Positions 17,004-27,000 of a DNA stretch of 64,000 bases are shown in pieces (the first letter of the stretch is position 1; each line of letters opens with the position of its first letter). Source of the stretch: an uncultured Gammaproteobacteria bacterium (GTDB taxonomy: Bacteria > Pseudomonadota > Gammaproteobacteria > Arenicellales > Poriferihabitantaceae); contig CAMYNW010000020.1 in NCBI GenBank assembly GCA_947259885.1, positions 1 to 64,000 of the forward strand, given 5' to 3'. Made by a program: the position numbers and the translations under genes. The notes under the pieces are model-generated. The model saw nothing but the letters and a program-made list of their open reading frames with translations, had not been told where the DNA came from and made no database searches.

Positions 17004-18086
17004 TTATATACCGCCTGCTTCGGGTGCAGCCACGGCGTCCATGGAAGAATACCGACTCATAGGATCCACTCTATTTGACACCAGTCTCTTCCCCAGCCAG
17101 CTAAAAAAATGCCATTCGTCTATAGGAATATTGGCAAACCTCGGCACCAGCATGCCAGGAGACCGAACTTCAGCATCGGATAATTTTCCATCGATCGCAC
17201 TGGAATTAGCAAAAACAAAACGAAAAAAATAATAGGGTTCGGCGCCCATCCTTAGATCACTGGCGACGATCTCATCATTAACCCTGGCCAATGCATAGTA
17301 ACCGTGGTTAAACCTCGCAAAGTTGTCGATATCGATCTGATTATCCAGCTCATTCCTGAGTACTAGATTGCGCGGGTAGCGGTGCAGTTGGATTTCATTT
17401 GATGCGTCGCTGAAGGCGTAGAAACCCTCCAGAAAACTATCTTCCTGTAGAACCAGAATACGCCACAGCACTGAATTGAACGGGGTAGGTGTGGCAATCA
17501 CCTTCTGCCATGACAGGCCTTGGTTTTTCATCGACTCTGCGGCAAGTTTTTCTACCTGATTCTGGGCCAACAATCCCCAACAAAGATAAACGCTGCTGAG
17601 TACGATACCCACCCCTGCAATTCGGTTTACCTTTAGAGCTTGTGGCCTACGCCAAATCATTATGATCGTGACCAGCAGGGGCAGGGTATAAAGCGGATCA
17701 ATAATAAAAATACTCCCACCCATAGTGGGTATAGATTGCAGGGGCCAGAATAAACTCGTACCGTAGATGGTTAACGCGTCAAGCGCTGCATGACTGGTCA
17801 ATACAACCAATACCAATCCAAACCAGGTAAACCAGCTCCATGAGCGATCGAAACGATGCAGGATAAAGGCCAGAAAGGGACTCACACACAGGTGGATAAT
17901 CCAGGAATGGGACCAGGTGCGATGATTGATTGTCGCCTCCAGGTCGTTATCGAATGGTTGCAGGATATCGAGGTCGGGCAGTGTTGCCAGCAGAGCGCCG
18001 CAGATGATCGCCTTGCGCGGTTGTCGGCCTCTGGTTACCAGAACACCGACCGCCCCCCCGAGTACTGCCTGGCTCAGGCTGTCCAC
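17004..18086 (-). CDS. YdjM-type metal-dependent membrane hydrolase
   Basis: The 360-residue protein opens with MDSLSQAVLGGAVG and has the family residues LPDLDIL and HRTWSHSW (residues about 35-65). These His/Asp groups are the presumed metal site of the LexA-binding inner membrane hydrolase family. Five or so hydrophobic segments follow up to residue 190, then a soluble C-terminal domain. The activity of this family has not been settled. The gene is divergent from pdxH, with about 100 bases between the starts. No LexA box was seen. Confidence 0.85.
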   Translation of the reverse strand: MDSLSQAVLGGAVGVLVTRGRQPRKAIICGALLATLPDLDILQPFDNDLEATINHRTWSHSWIIHLCVSPFLAFILHRFDRSWSWFTWFGLVLVVLTSHAALDALTIYGTSLFWPLQSIPTMGGSIFIIDPLYTLPLLVTIIMIWRRPQALKVNRIAGVGIVLSSVYLCWGLLAQNQVEKLAAESMKNQGLSWQKVIATPTPFNSVLWRILVLQEDSFLEGFYAFSDASNEIQLHRYPRNLVLRNELDNQIDIDNFARFNHGYYALARVNDEIVASDLRMGAEPYYFFRFVFANSSAIDGKLSDAEVRSPGMLVPRFANIPIDEWHFFSWLGKRLVSNRVDPMSRYSSMDAVAAPEAGGI

Positions 18087-18187
18087 GGTTATTTCATTTG
18101 GTCCAATATATAATTCAGATTATAGTTTGGATTGATGAATTCAGAATGAATTTCTTCAAAGTTCAGATACCAGGCAAATCACCAACC

Positions 18188-18841
18188 ATGAATCAAGAAC
18201 AACTAGAAGCACTCAGAAACGATTATTCGGAGTCCGGTATTGATCCGGACACACTACCGGCAGATCCCGTCGATTTTTTTAATATTTGGTTCAAGCAAGC
18301 CGTGGATGCTGGAATTCCGGAGCCAAATGGTATGGTTATCGCAACTGCCGATGCGCTAGAAAACCTTAGCCAAAGAACGGTTCTTATGAAATCTTTCGAT
18401 CAACATGGATTTTTCTTTTACACAAACTACTCCAGTCGAAAGGCCATCCATTTGCAGCGTAATCCCACCGTAAGCTGTTTATTCCCTTGGCTTGCATTAC
18501 ACCGCCAGGTTGCCATAACTGGTAGGGTAAGTCGGGCTTCTAGTGAAAATACGGAGCGTTATTTTAAGAGTCGTCCGCGGGGTAGCCAGATTGGTGCGTG
18601 GGCGTCCCGTCAAAGTGAACGTTTAGAAGGGCGGAATACTCTGGAGCAACGAGTCAGAGAAATTGAGGGCCGTTTTAAGGGTGGGGAAGTGCCTGTGCCT
18701 GAATTCTGGGGCGGATATCACGTGAATCCATCACGGATTGAATTCTGGCAAGGCAGAACCAGTCGTCTGCACGATCGGTATGTCTATACACGCGACAACG
18801 ACGATTCAGGGACCTGGTTGCTTGAAAGTTTATACCCCTAA
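18188..18841 (+). CDS. pdxH: Pyridoxamine 5'-phosphate oxidase
   Basis: The start at ATG 18188 gives 217 residues, the normal size for PdxH; the frame is open 90 bases further upstream, but that part has no family resemblance. Landmarks are RTVLMKSFDQHGFFFYTNYSSRKA (FMN binding), QVAITGRVSRAS, the RPRGSQIGAWAS.QS segment and the C-terminal WQGRTSRLHDR. The enzyme uses FMN and oxygen to make pyridoxal phosphate from PNP or PMP in the cytoplasm. The window encodes at least one PLP enzyme, but pdxH stands alone here. Confidence 0.96.
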   Translation: MNQEQLEALRNDYSESGIDPDTLPADPVDFFNIWFKQAVDAGIPEPNGMVIATADALENLSQRTVLMKSFDQHGFFFYTNYSSRKAIHLQRNPTVSCLFPWLALHRQVAITGRVSRASSENTERYFKSRPRGSQIGAWASRQSERLEGRNTLEQRVREIEGRFKGGEVPVPEFWGGYHVNPSRIEFWQGRTSRLHDRYVYTRDNDDSGTWLLESLYP

Positions 18842-18869
18842 GTAAGCCCGTAATGCACAAGACTGAAAA

Positions 18870-20519
18870 TCATGGCTTGACGCCCAGGATTTCTAGGTTC
18901 TCAATAGCAACCCGGTCGCCCTGTTTAGCGGCCTTTTGAAACCATGATATCGCCTTGGATCGATCATACGGCACCCCGTCTCCCTGCGCATATAGCACAC
19001 CCAGATTAGTCTGAGCGCCCGGATACCCTCTATTCGCGGCTTGCTGGTACCAGTAAGCCGCGCGTTCATAGTCCTGCTGCAAGGAAATGCCAAATTCATA
19101 GGCAGTTCCTAAATCAGTCTGGGCCCAAGCCACTCCTTGCTGCGCTTTCTTAAATAATTGTGGTAACGCTGAGGTGAACCATTTCTCCGCAAGATCAGGA
19201 TTCTTTGCAACGCTGCGGCCAAATTGATACATGATGCCGATGCGAAACTGTGCACGTGGCACACCTTCCTCGGCCAGTGGGTAAAGCAGCTCGAACGAAC
19301 GATTATAGTCGCCACTATAATATGCCTTGATCCCTGCGTTCAGCGTAGTGTTAGGTCCTGTTTGCTTCTTGGTTGCAGTTGAAGAAGGTGGTGATACAGT
19401 GATTTTCTCCTGCGCCTTAGGTTGACCGGCTATTCCCGAGGCCAAAGTCTCATTGTTATTTTTTGTACTGGGAGTTGCTGACTGCTGCTTCGTGGTATTC
19501 GGTGTCGATTGAGCTTGCTGTTGCTCCATCAGCAGCTCCTGCTGAAGTTTTTGTTTTTCTCTTTGTTCCTTTTGCCTTAAACTGGCGTTCAACGCCAACT
19601 CGAGGCCACTGACCCGTCTGTTGTCCGGGTAGATATTTCGTGCGTCTTTTATACCAGCTTCGGCGGCGTTGAGATCACCTTCTCGCAGCCAGCCCTCGAC
19701 CTCGTCGAGTTTGTAATCGGATAAGCGCTCCAATCCTGCCCGGGCGACTTTATTCTCAGGATCTATCTCAACTACTCTATAAAATAAATCCTTTATCTTA
19801 TTGTAATTAAGAGGTTTATTTTTTTCTTCTTCTATCGCTTGAGACAGAGCAGTATCAATTTTTAACTGTAGTGCTTCGGTTTCCTGCTGCTTCAGCCTGG
19901 TCTCCGCTTCAGCGGCAATCAGGTCGCTGATTTCTTGTCTCAAATCTGCTTGGATAGAATCGCCTGGCACAATGACATCAAGCTGCACCAACCAGTTCTC
20001 AGCATCAGCAAACTCTCGATTATCTATAGCTTGTTCCGCGTTACCGATCAGACGTGATTTGATTTTTGTCAGTCCGGCAGTTGCTATACTTTCTGTAGGA
20101 TTTATTCCCAAAATAGCTTTATAGTCTTCCCAGGCGTTTGCTCCAGGAGGTTCGACAAATTGCTGATTTTCAAAATGTACATCAGCGCGGTCAAGCAATA
20201 GAAGGATTTGTTGCTCCACCTCTTCATATTGAAGGTAGGCTTCAGCGCGATCACTATCATTCTCCCGTGTAATAGGCATCTGCTGCTGCTTTTCCACTGT
20301 ATTTTCCTGGGCCAGAACTGCAGTATTGACAGTGGCAGTGCTTAACTTTTTAACCGCAGACCTATCTGGCGGGTCAGCGCTGTTACCGGTGTACATCGAT
20401 AGCCAGATATAACCAACCACCAGGAGCAACAAAGTAATACCAAGCCACGCCAGCGGATGACCCAGCGAAAAGCGTGAGCCTATGCCGGAGACACGCAGAA
20501 TTGGAAAAACAGTGGACAC
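18870..20519 (-). CDS. Membrane-anchored SEL1/TPR repeat protein
   Basis: The 549-residue protein has one N-terminal membrane segment (about residues 23-44) and a helical TPR-like region (about 90-300). A low-complexity Gln/Thr/Ser stretch follows (about 310-395), and then SEL1 repeats to the end. The repeats include ARAQFRIGIMYQFGRSVAKN, AWAQTDLGTAYEFGISLQQD and GAQTNLGVLYAQGDGVPYD. Such proteins act as periplasmic scaffolds. It is convergent with pdxH and has no close partner. The start at 20519 gives a plausible signal-anchor. The exact role is unknown. Confidence 0.85.
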   Translation of the reverse strand: MSTVFPILRVSGIGSRFSLGHPLAWLGITLLLLVVGYIWLSMYTGNSADPPDRSAVKKLSTATVNTAVLAQENTVEKQQQMPITRENDSDRAEAYLQYEEVEQQILLLLDRADVHFENQQFVEPPGANAWEDYKAILGINPTESIATAGLTKIKSRLIGNAEQAIDNREFADAENWLVQLDVIVPGDSIQADLRQEISDLIAAEAETRLKQQETEALQLKIDTALSQAIEEEKNKPLNYNKIKDLFYRVVEIDPENKVARAGLERLSDYKLDEVEGWLREGDLNAAEAGIKDARNIYPDNRRVSGLELALNASLRQKEQREKQKLQQELLMEQQQAQSTPNTTKQQSATPSTKNNNETLASGIAGQPKAQEKITVSPPSSTATKKQTGPNTTLNAGIKAYYSGDYNRSFELLYPLAEEGVPRAQFRIGIMYQFGRSVAKNPDLAEKWFTSALPQLFKKAQQGVAWAQTDLGTAYEFGISLQQDYERAAYWYQQAANRGYPGAQTNLGVLYAQGDGVPYDRSKAISWFQKAAKQGDRVAIENLEILGVKP

Positions 20520-20678
20520 GATTTTCTGACCTAAATACTGTGCTAAATAAGTTGTTGCGGACTCACGTCGTTAAATTTTTGTGGCGTAGCTTAACTACTG
20601 ATCTGTTCCAGTGGCAACGGAGATAATCTGGACACTAGTAAAGATTTTCATAGCTTGACGGCAGCCGATTACCAGGTA

Positions 20679-20705
20679 TTGCCCCTGTGCACAGGTTGTT
20701 ATAAT
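20679..20705 (+). promoter_or_regulatory. tRNA-Ser promoter with extended -10
   Basis: TGTTATAAT at 20697-20705 is a perfect extended -10 element. A TTGCCC at 20679 is a weak -35 with only 15 bases of spacing, which an extended -10 can tolerate. The sequence just after is GC-rich (CTCCGCGTCCCCCGC), as in stable-RNA promoters under growth-rate control. The tRNA begins about 16 bases downstream of the -10. Confidence 0.7.
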
Positions 20706-20720
20706 CTCCGCGTCCCCCGC

Positions 20721-20811
20721 GGAGAGGTGTCTGAGTGGTTGAAAGAGCACGCCTGGAAAGCGTGTATACGTCAATAGCGTATCGGGGGTTCGAATCCCCC
20801 TCTCTCCGCCA
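20721..20811 (+). tRNA. tRNA-Ser (anticodon GGA)
   Basis: The 91-base gene folds as a class II tRNA. The acceptor stem GGAGAGG pairs with TCTCTCC, discriminator G and encoded CCA end at 20811. The anticodon arm CACGCCTGGAAAGCGTG presents GGA at 20755-20757, and a variable arm of serine type follows. The T arm is GGGGG TTCGAAT CCCCC. It reads UCC and UCU serine codons. A serine-recombinase relic lies 157 bases downstream, so the locus may have been an integration target. Confidence 0.97.
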
Positions 20812-20967
20812 TACAGTCCGGTCTGTGTAGACAGACAGTATCAATCTTGTAAAATTCCCCCAATCTTCAGCAGCTTACGTCGTCATTGTACCGGAAAATC
20901 ATGGTTGTAAGCGAACTGATTGGCGTCAAATAACAGGCCATAGCCTGCCATTGTCTCGAATCGGGAA

Positions 20968-21780
20968 TTAGCTGGTTCGGATTGGGGTTTCGCTACAAGA
21001 ACTGAACCCGAGCTCTTGCCACTGTTTATCCCAGTCAAGCGGGAAGCCTTTTTTCAGCCTCTCTAGGGATAGCGTCGCGGGCATCTGAGCACGAAAGATC
21101 GCCTGCATGATGTTTGGCGATAACCAGGCTAACTGAATCAGATGCGCGATATATCGTTGGGTGACGCCATGCTTCCTGGCGAGCGCACTCATCGATCTGG
21201 CCTCACCGGTGATTAATGCCTGGTTCCAGAGCAGGGCATGATGCAGGGCTTGCTGGATCGCGTGGACCACGCTTTGATGTGGCGCTTCTGTGGCCCTGCC
21301 TGTGACCAAAAGTTTTGATTCGATGCCACAGCGCCGGAAATTGATGCTCAGATCGATCACGTAATCATCAACGATGTCAGGATCAGGGACGAATGCCGCA
21401 CCGAGAATGTGTAGGACGCCACTTATCGAAAAAGTAATCCTGACCCTCTCTCTCCCAATCTCTACTTTTCTGAGAGCAGATGTCAGGATGTTTATTTGGG
21501 ACGGTGGGCTCATTTCAGGCCAACTCTTGGCACATTCATGTCCTTTGTCGATCACGGAAGCTTGAGAGGGGAGATCTTCCGATCTTGACTGGATTAAGTC
21601 TAGGATTCGCGTGCCATCCTGAACAAGGGCCAGAAACTCGCGGATGACGACCCCCTCGATTGCTGGCGCACTCACTCGAGTCACGCTGCCTGCTTGTTGA
21701 CCTTCATATTTCAGAGTCGCCTGGCTAACGTAGTACCGATAACGACGATTGCGGTCCTTTTGACTGTGCGAGGGGCTCAT
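20968..21780 (-). pseudogene. Large serine recombinase, C-terminal relic
   Basis: The 270-residue frame begins MSPSHSQKDRNRRYRYYVSQ, the end of the recombinase zinc-ribbon domain of large serine recombinases. It then covers the C-terminal region, including a helix-turn-helix-like LARKHGVTQRYIAHLIQLAWLSP. The N-terminal resolvase domain with its catalytic serine and the recombinase domain are absent; an in-frame stop lies about 13 codons upstream. It is the tail of a protein normally of about 550-700 residues. It probably remains from an integrated element next to tRNA-Ser. Confidence 0.85.
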
Positions 21781-22026
21781 CAGGGAAATACCCCCTACGA
21801 GGCGCTCAGAAGTAAGCTAATATAACTCAGTAAACTGTCCCGTCAGATTAGCTGTATTACAGTTGTATTATCGATTCAATCTGGACCGTCACCTGATTTC
21901 ACCCATTCGTTATCGAATGCTCAGACAAAGGGCAATGTTGTCATGAAAACAAGCATCAACAGTATAAAGAATTTATTGCTTTAAATTGGTAGCAGGTCAA
22001 AAGTTAACTTTCCAATACCCAGAAAT

Positions 22027-22719
22027 GTGATGAGTTACCCGTACTTCAGCTTGAAATTTGCGTTTGCGTTATGGATTACAACGTGTTCTATGGTTGTTTG
22101 GTCCACGGAAAATGAACAGCTTATTGATCAAAAACTCATCGCCAATTTGCGCAGCGGCGGTTACACCATATATTTTCGACACGCGCAAACCGACTGGACC
22201 CAAAGTGACCACATCGTTCGAAGAGGCGACTGGACAAGCTGTGATTCGACACGAGTAAGGCAGCTTTCCGAGGAAGGTCGTCAGACCGCGATGGCGATAG
22301 GGCAGGCCATCCGGGATCTTCAGATTCCGATAGGCCGCGTACTTTCAAGTCCATACTGCAGGACAATTGAAACCGCTCGTCTAATGCGGATAGGCCCTAT
22401 AGCGACGACAAACGATGTAATGAACTTACGTGTCGCCGAGTATTTTGGCGGACGTGAAGCCATCGTTGAACGTGCCCGCGTACTCCTATCGACCCCACCG
22501 GAAGTCGGCACGAATACGGTTATAGTCGCTCACGGAAATGTGGCCCGTGAAGCTACCCCTGTCTATCCTGGCGAGGCAGAAGGGATCGTGTTTCGTCCCC
22601 ATGGGAATGGCAATTTTTCCCTAGTCAGTCGCCTAACACCTTCTCAATGGGCTGCCTTAGTAAAAGGTTTTGCGAGCTTGGCCCCTGCAGTGGCAGTTAG
22701 GAGATTGGGGTCAGAGTAG
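22027..22719 (+). CDS. Exported histidine phosphatase family protein
   Basis: The protein has 230 residues from GTG 22027 (229 from ATG 22030). A hydrophobic signal peptide (residues about 1-26) is followed by the catalytic FRHAQTDW motif (the phosphate-accepting His). SSPYCRTIETA and the second catalytic His in VVAHGN come later. This is the branch of the histidine phosphatase superfamily with a periplasmic location and unknown substrate. Overlapping frames on both strands are shadows. It has no close neighbour; 246 bases upstream hold no gene. Confidence 0.88.
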   Translation: MMSYPYFSLKFAFALWITTCSMVVWSTENEQLIDQKLIANLRSGGYTIYFRHAQTDWTQSDHIVRRGDWTSCDSTRVRQLSEEGRQTAMAIGQAIRDLQIPIGRVLSSPYCRTIETARLMRIGPIATTNDVMNLRVAEYFGGREAIVERARVLLSTPPEVGTNTVIVAHGNVAREATPVYPGEAEGIVFRPHGNGNFSLVSRLTPSQWAALVKGFASLAPAVAVRRLGSE

Positions 22720-23151
22720 AAACTGTTATGCAGTGCTCGCATTGAGTTCGAAAATTATTACACTTACCCCAAACTGTCCAAACTTTCGACGCCAAATTTT
22801 CGTTCCGGTGATCCCGAGCCCATGTGATCCTGTCCTCCCTTCCGGACGCTCAACAAATCGAGTTGAACGGTCTGGGACTCGTTTCATCAATAGTCCGATA
22901 CTCGCAGAACTTTCACCGAGGTCGACTAGAATAGGCGTATGGTTTGTCATTTAACATCACGACAAGGGGCTATTCTCGATCGCAACTCACCATCCCTGCA
23001 AGTTGTTTAGAGAGTGCCAACAGTCAGCACGTTCGGCGAAAGCTGCATTTCGATTTTACCCGCGTTGAAAGATAGGCTGAGGCACAATTGTGAAACTCCG
23101 CCTGATCAGGGATGATTTGTTTTTTCTATTGCCATAAAAACTAATGAATCA
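22720..23151. other. Gene-free stretch of about 430 bases
   Basis: No frame here has a recognisable domain. A 74-codon minus-strand frame (22726-22950) contains GRTGSHGLGITGTKIW, which faintly recalls an ATPase lid, but is too weak to call. CCAAACTGTCC near 22770 recurs near 26370 after the ABC permease; this is too short to interpret. Confidence 0.5.
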
Positions 23152-23835
23152 ATGATCGAATTGAAAGCGCTCAGCATGTGCTATCCCTTGGAAAAAGACA
23201 CGGTAACCGTATTAAGCGGCATCGACCTGACCATTGGCCAAGGCGAAAGTGTCGCGGTGGTGGGCCCGTCTGGTTCGGGCAAGACGACGCTGCTGTTACT
23301 GCTAGCCGGTCTGGAACGGGCCAGCGAGGGCGCTATTTTGATGGATGGCGTGCAGCTGTCCGAGCTGGATGTTGACGCCATGGCAGATTTGCGTCGCGAT
23401 CGTCTCGGCATTATTTTCCAGTCGTTTCACCTGATACCAAGCTTGAGCGCTCTGGGCAATGTCGCTCTGCCTCTGGAAATTGCCGGAAGGCGTGACGCCC
23501 GTCAACGGGCCAGGGAGATACTTGAAAAAGTGGATCTCGGACACCGTGAAAAACACTATCCCTCGCAGTTGTCGGGAGGTGAACAGCAGCGTGTTGCGAT
23601 TGCCCGGGCATTGGTGCATGCCCCGGCGCTGCTGCTTGCCGATGAGCCTACCGGTAATCTCGATCAGCAAACTGGCGATAAAGTCGGGGATCTGCTGTTT
23701 GATCTGCATACCGATGTTGGGGCAACACTGATTATGGCCACCCACGATCAGGACATGGCGCGGCGCTGCGATCGCGTGCTTTATATGGACAATGGCACTC
23801 TCGTTGAACAGCAGTACGATGCAGTTTCTGGTTAG
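23152..23835 (+). CDS. ABC transporter ATP-binding protein (YbbA/LolD type)
   Basis: The 227-residue protein has Walker [10 protein letters not shown] (about residues 40-48), Q-loop [16 protein letters not shown], signature [15 protein letters not shown] and Walker [12 protein letters not shown]. It belongs to the MacB/LolD/YbbA class of ATPases that power FtsX-type permeases rather than classical importers. The permease gene overlaps its end by 17 bases, so the two subunits are made together. The pair resembles E. coli YbbA-YbbP, of unknown role. Absence of a membrane-fusion protein gene argues against a tripartite efflux pump. Confidence 0.93.
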   Translation: MIELKALSMCYPLEKDTVTVLSGIDLTIGQGESVAVVGPSGSGKTTLLLLLAGLERASEGAILMDGVQLSELDVDAMADLRRDRLGIIFQSFHLIPSLSALGNVALPLEIAGRRDARQRAREILEKVDLGHREKHYPSQLSGGEQQRVAIARALVHAPALLLADEPTGNLDQQTGDKVGDLLFDLHTDVGATLIMATHDQDMARRCDRVLYMDNGTLVEQQYDAVSG

Positions 23836-26329
23836 CTTCGCCTGGCGCGACCTGCGCGCCGGCGGGCGCAATTTGTGGGTATTTTGCATCTGTCTGGCGC
23901 TGGGTGTGACGCTCGTAACGGCCACCGGCGGTCTCTATCAGCAGGTGCAAAGCGCGCTGCTCACCGATACACGGGCATTGATGGGAGGCGATCTTGAGGT
24001 TGAATCCGTAGCCCCGCTCCCGGCACAGGCGTTAACCTGGATTAACGACAATGGATTAGTCTCGCTCCTGACTGAACTCGATACCATGATGGTCACCGAG
24101 AAAGGCGACCTGCAGCTGGTTGAGCTGCAGAGTGTGGATCATCTTTACCCGCTCTATGGATCACTTCAGCTTGATCCGCCAGACTCACTGGATAGGATTA
24201 CTGGCTTGCAGCAGGGGCAGTGGGGAATCGCGCTGGATCCGGTGCTGGCGGAACGACTCAATATTGCCATCGGTGACCAGGTCACCATCGGCAATTTGAC
24301 CCTGGCGGTACGCGCGTTGATCCGTAGTCAGCCGGATCGAAGTTTGCGGGCAGAGTGGCGCGCTGCGCCGGTGATGATCGCAGCCGATGCGCTGGCGTCC
24401 GCTGGTCTGTTTGGGCCGGGCAGCCGAGTGGACTACGAGTACAGGGTGCGTACTGACCTCGATCCGGAAACGTGGCGGACCCGTTTCTACCAGGCTTTCC
24501 CGGATACCGACTGGGAGGTACATACTTTTGCAGAGCGCAGCGAACGAATCGCTGATCGCCTGGCCCAGGTCGCTTCGGGGCTGTTGATTATTGGTTTTAG
24601 TACCCTCTTTATCGGCGGTCTGGGGGTCTTTAATAGTGTGTACGCTTATCTCCAGGGCAAGCTGACAACCATCTCGACATTGCGTGCGCTCGGTCTGCGC
24701 AACCGCCGCCTGGCTGCGGTTTACTTGCTGCAAACTGGTTTGCTTGCCGGTGCAGCGTGTATTCTGGGTGCCATAGCGGGGCTTGGTATTGTGTTTATGG
24801 GAACCGCTCTGTTGCCGGTTCAATCGGCTCAGGCTCAGACACTTTCCGGGCTCGGCGCGCCGATATTGCTAGCGGTGATATTTGGAATGTTGACTGCGTA
24901 TACCTTTGCCATCCCCGCGATCGGCAGCGCCCTTTCGGCTTCCCCCGCCGCGCTGTTTCGGGGTGTCGACGGTAGTTCAAGGGCGGCGTCGCGTGGCTGG
25001 TGGCTGACTACGCTTGGAGGCTGTTTTTTGATTGCGGCTCTGGTGTTACTGACTTTGCCAGATCCCCTGTTTGGTCTCGGCTTTATCATCGTGGTAAGCG
25101 CTTTGCTGGGACTGTTGATGATCATTGTATACGGCCTGCGTCAGCTCGGCCTCAGGCTTGACGACCATCCAGCACTGGGTAACCGTTTTGCGCTGCGGCT
25201 GGCGGTGGCCAGCCTGCACCGACCGGGTTCGCCATTGCTGACCTCACTGCTTTCCCTGGGATCGGCACTGACCCTGCTGGTGGCGTGTGCACTGGTTGTG
25301 GCGGCGTTGCTTCAGGCGATTAACGACACGATTCCTGATCAGGCCCCGGCCCTGGTGTTATACGATATCTCGAAGGATCAACGTGACAACGTGATCGCGG
25401 CAATGGAAGGTGGCGACGACAGCACCCGGGTCGATATTGCGCCGCTGGTGCTCGGCAGATTGCAACAGGTGAACGGCGAGACACTCCGAGACAGTGCTGA
25501 AGCACATCGTCGCAACGAGGCAAGGGATGAGCACAAGCTAAGCTATCGAGGCAATAACATCGATCAGGTCACGATGGAGCGTGGCGTTTGGTGGTCTGAT
25601 CAGGTTTCAGACTTACCCCGAGTTGTGATGGAGGATCGTGAAGCCGATCAACTGGGGTTGGAAGTCGGTGATCGCCTGACCTTTTCGATTGACGCGCGCT
25701 TGCTGGAAGCCGAGCTGACCGGCATCTATCGCCAGAAGGGCCTGCAAACGCGGTTCTGGTTTGAAGCCATCTTTTCCGATGGCGCCCTGGACCCATTTAT
25801 CCACCGCTATGTCGGTGCCGCCTACCAATCTGACCTGGCAGCCATAGAGGCACAACAGCGCGTGGCCCGCGTCGCCCCGAACGTCGTCAGCGTCCGCACC
25901 GCCTCCATACTCTCCACTGCGCGAGATCTGTTAGGAAAAGCCAGCATCGGCCTGACCGTCATTGCCCTGGTCAGTCTGGTAGTCAGCCTGCTGGTGTTAT
26001 CTGGCGTCATGGCCACCAACCGTACGCGCCAGATATACGAAGCGACGATACTTCATGTCCTCGGCGCACGCTTCAAGGTGATTCGACGCAGTCTGCAAAT
26101 GGAATACCTGCTGCTAGCGGTGATCACTTCGGTGTTTGCACTCATTTTCGGCGCTGCACTGGCTCTGCCGCTGCTGATCTATCGACTCAAACTCGAGTCA
26201 GAATTTGCCCTTTGGCCGGGAGCAGTGGTCGCCGTAGTTGTGAGTACGGTTTGTTTGTATCTGGGTGCGCGCTACCTGCTACGAAGATTGCGCGTGCAAC
26301 CTGCGAGCCTGCTCCGCAGTGGTGGATAA
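23819..26329 (+). CDS. FtsX-like ABC permease (YbbP type)
   Basis: I place the start at ATG 23819 (836 residues, beginning [16 protein letters not shown]), inside the last codons of the ATPase gene; a start at 23792 would add nine unlikely residues. The layout is that of YbbP: an N-terminal helix (about 20-45), a large periplasmic domain and three helices at about 260-365. Further helices at 390-480 and a second FtsX domain at the C-terminus (about 710-830) complete it. About ten membrane helices are expected. It probably moves or extracts a lipid-linked substrate; often a lysophospholipase lies nearby in other species, but not here. Confidence 0.92.
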   Translation: MQFLVSFAWRDLRAGGRNLWVFCICLALGVTLVTATGGLYQQVQSALLTDTRALMGGDLEVESVAPLPAQALTWINDNGLVSLLTELDTMMVTEKGDLQLVELQSVDHLYPLYGSLQLDPPDSLDRITGLQQGQWGIALDPVLAERLNIAIGDQVTIGNLTLAVRALIRSQPDRSLRAEWRAAPVMIAADALASAGLFGPGSRVDYEYRVRTDLDPETWRTRFYQAFPDTDWEVHTFAERSERIADRLAQVASGLLIIGFSTLFIGGLGVFNSVYAYLQGKLTTISTLRALGLRNRRLAAVYLLQTGLLAGAACILGAIAGLGIVFMGTALLPVQSAQAQTLSGLGAPILLAVIFGMLTAYTFAIPAIGSALSASPAALFRGVDGSSRAASRGWWLTTLGGCFLIAALVLLTLPDPLFGLGFIIVVSALLGLLMIIVYGLRQLGLRLDDHPALGNRFALRLAVASLHRPGSPLLTSLLSLGSALTLLVACALVVAALLQAINDTIPDQAPALVLYDISKDQRDNVIAAMEGGDDSTRVDIAPLVLGRLQQVNGETLRDSAEAHRRNEARDEHKLSYRGNNIDQVTMERGVWWSDQVSDLPRVVMEDREADQLGLEVGDRLTFSIDARLLEAELTGIYRQKGLQTRFWFEAIFSDGALDPFIHRYVGAAYQSDLAAIEAQQRVARVAPNVVSVRTASILSTARDLLGKASIGLTVIALVSLVVSLLVLSGVMATNRTRQIYEATILHVLGARFKVIRRSLQMEYLLLAVITSVFALIFGAALALPLLIYRLKLESEFALWPGAVVAVVVSTVCLYLGARYLLRRLRVQPASLLRSGG

Positions 26330-26427
26330 CAAGGAAAAGAAATCAGTTTTCTGTATCGGTACACTCCAAACTGTCCCCTGAAACTCCCAGCTGGCTGTGC
26401 TTTTTTGGTTACACCGATTTCTACGAA

Positions 26428-26730
26428 CTAAGCCGCATATTGCTCTATGCGTTTTAACTCATCTCGCAAAGTGTCCTTTGCGATCTCTAAATCATAGTGG
26501 GACTGCAGATTCATCCAAAACTCAGGCGTTGTTTTAAATGCTCTAGACAATCGTAACGCAGTGTCGCCGGTAATGCCGCGCTGGCCATTAATAATCGAGC
26601 TGATACGGTTCGCAGGAACATGAATATGTTTCGCAAACTTATTCGCACTCAAACCAAGTGGTTCAAGAAATTCGCTTTCAAGGACTTCCCCTGGATGAAT
26701 TGGATCAATGATAGTCACAGATTTCGACAT
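26428..26730 (-). CDS. higA: HigA-type antitoxin, apparently without its toxin
   Basis: The 100-residue protein from ATG 26730 contains the HigA pattern IHPGEVLESEFLEPLGLS, an XRE helix-turn-helix (ANKFAKHIHVPANRISSIING) and RAFKTTPEFWMNLQ. The frame is open 23 codons further upstream, but those residues are not HigA-like. HigA binds DNA and neutralises the HigB mRNase, whose gene normally lies directly upstream. The 270 bases upstream encode nothing like HigB. The locus is next to IS91 remains, which may have removed it. Confidence 0.88.
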   Translation of the reverse strand: MSKSVTIIDPIHPGEVLESEFLEPLGLSANKFAKHIHVPANRISSIINGQRGITGDTALRLSRAFKTTPEFWMNLQSHYDLEIAKDTLRDELKRIEQYAA

Positions 26731-27000
26731 TATAAGCATCTCCATTTTGCCGAGTATAGGAAGGATGACCACTATGAGGTATGTAGAGAAGTCACGCACG
26801 TGGTCGTTGGATTGGAGGTATTGTGGCTGAAATTTGGCGCAGGGAGAGAGGGGGTCTCTGTTTGGCCTGGCTTATGCGGGCGGGTAGGCGAGCAAGAAGA
26901 GGCAAGGAGAGTTCTGTTGGATTTTCCGTTGATTTGGCACGAGCAGGCCATTAGCGATGCACCAGGCGGTGCCGCATCCATGCGATCAGCGTAACAGAAG
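26731..27000. other. Stretch between HigA and the IS91 transposase relic
   Basis: About 270 bases with no supported gene. A plus-strand frame (26620-26994) mostly overlaps higA antisense and has low-complexity Glu/Arg/Gly content. The part nearest 27000 may be the 3' end of the IS91 element, but I cannot fix its boundary. Confidence 0.4.

Noticed and set aside
20812..22026. Second copy of the tRNA-Ser 3' end as an attachment site
   Set aside because: No match to the last 20 bases of the tRNA was found by eye in the nearby sequence.
22726..22950. Minus-strand 74-residue frame with GSHGLG
   Set aside because: Too short and without a full ATPase motif set; no ribosome site evident.
26620..26994. 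Plus-strand frame overlapping higA
   Set aside because: Antisense to a clear antitoxin gene and of low-complexity composition.
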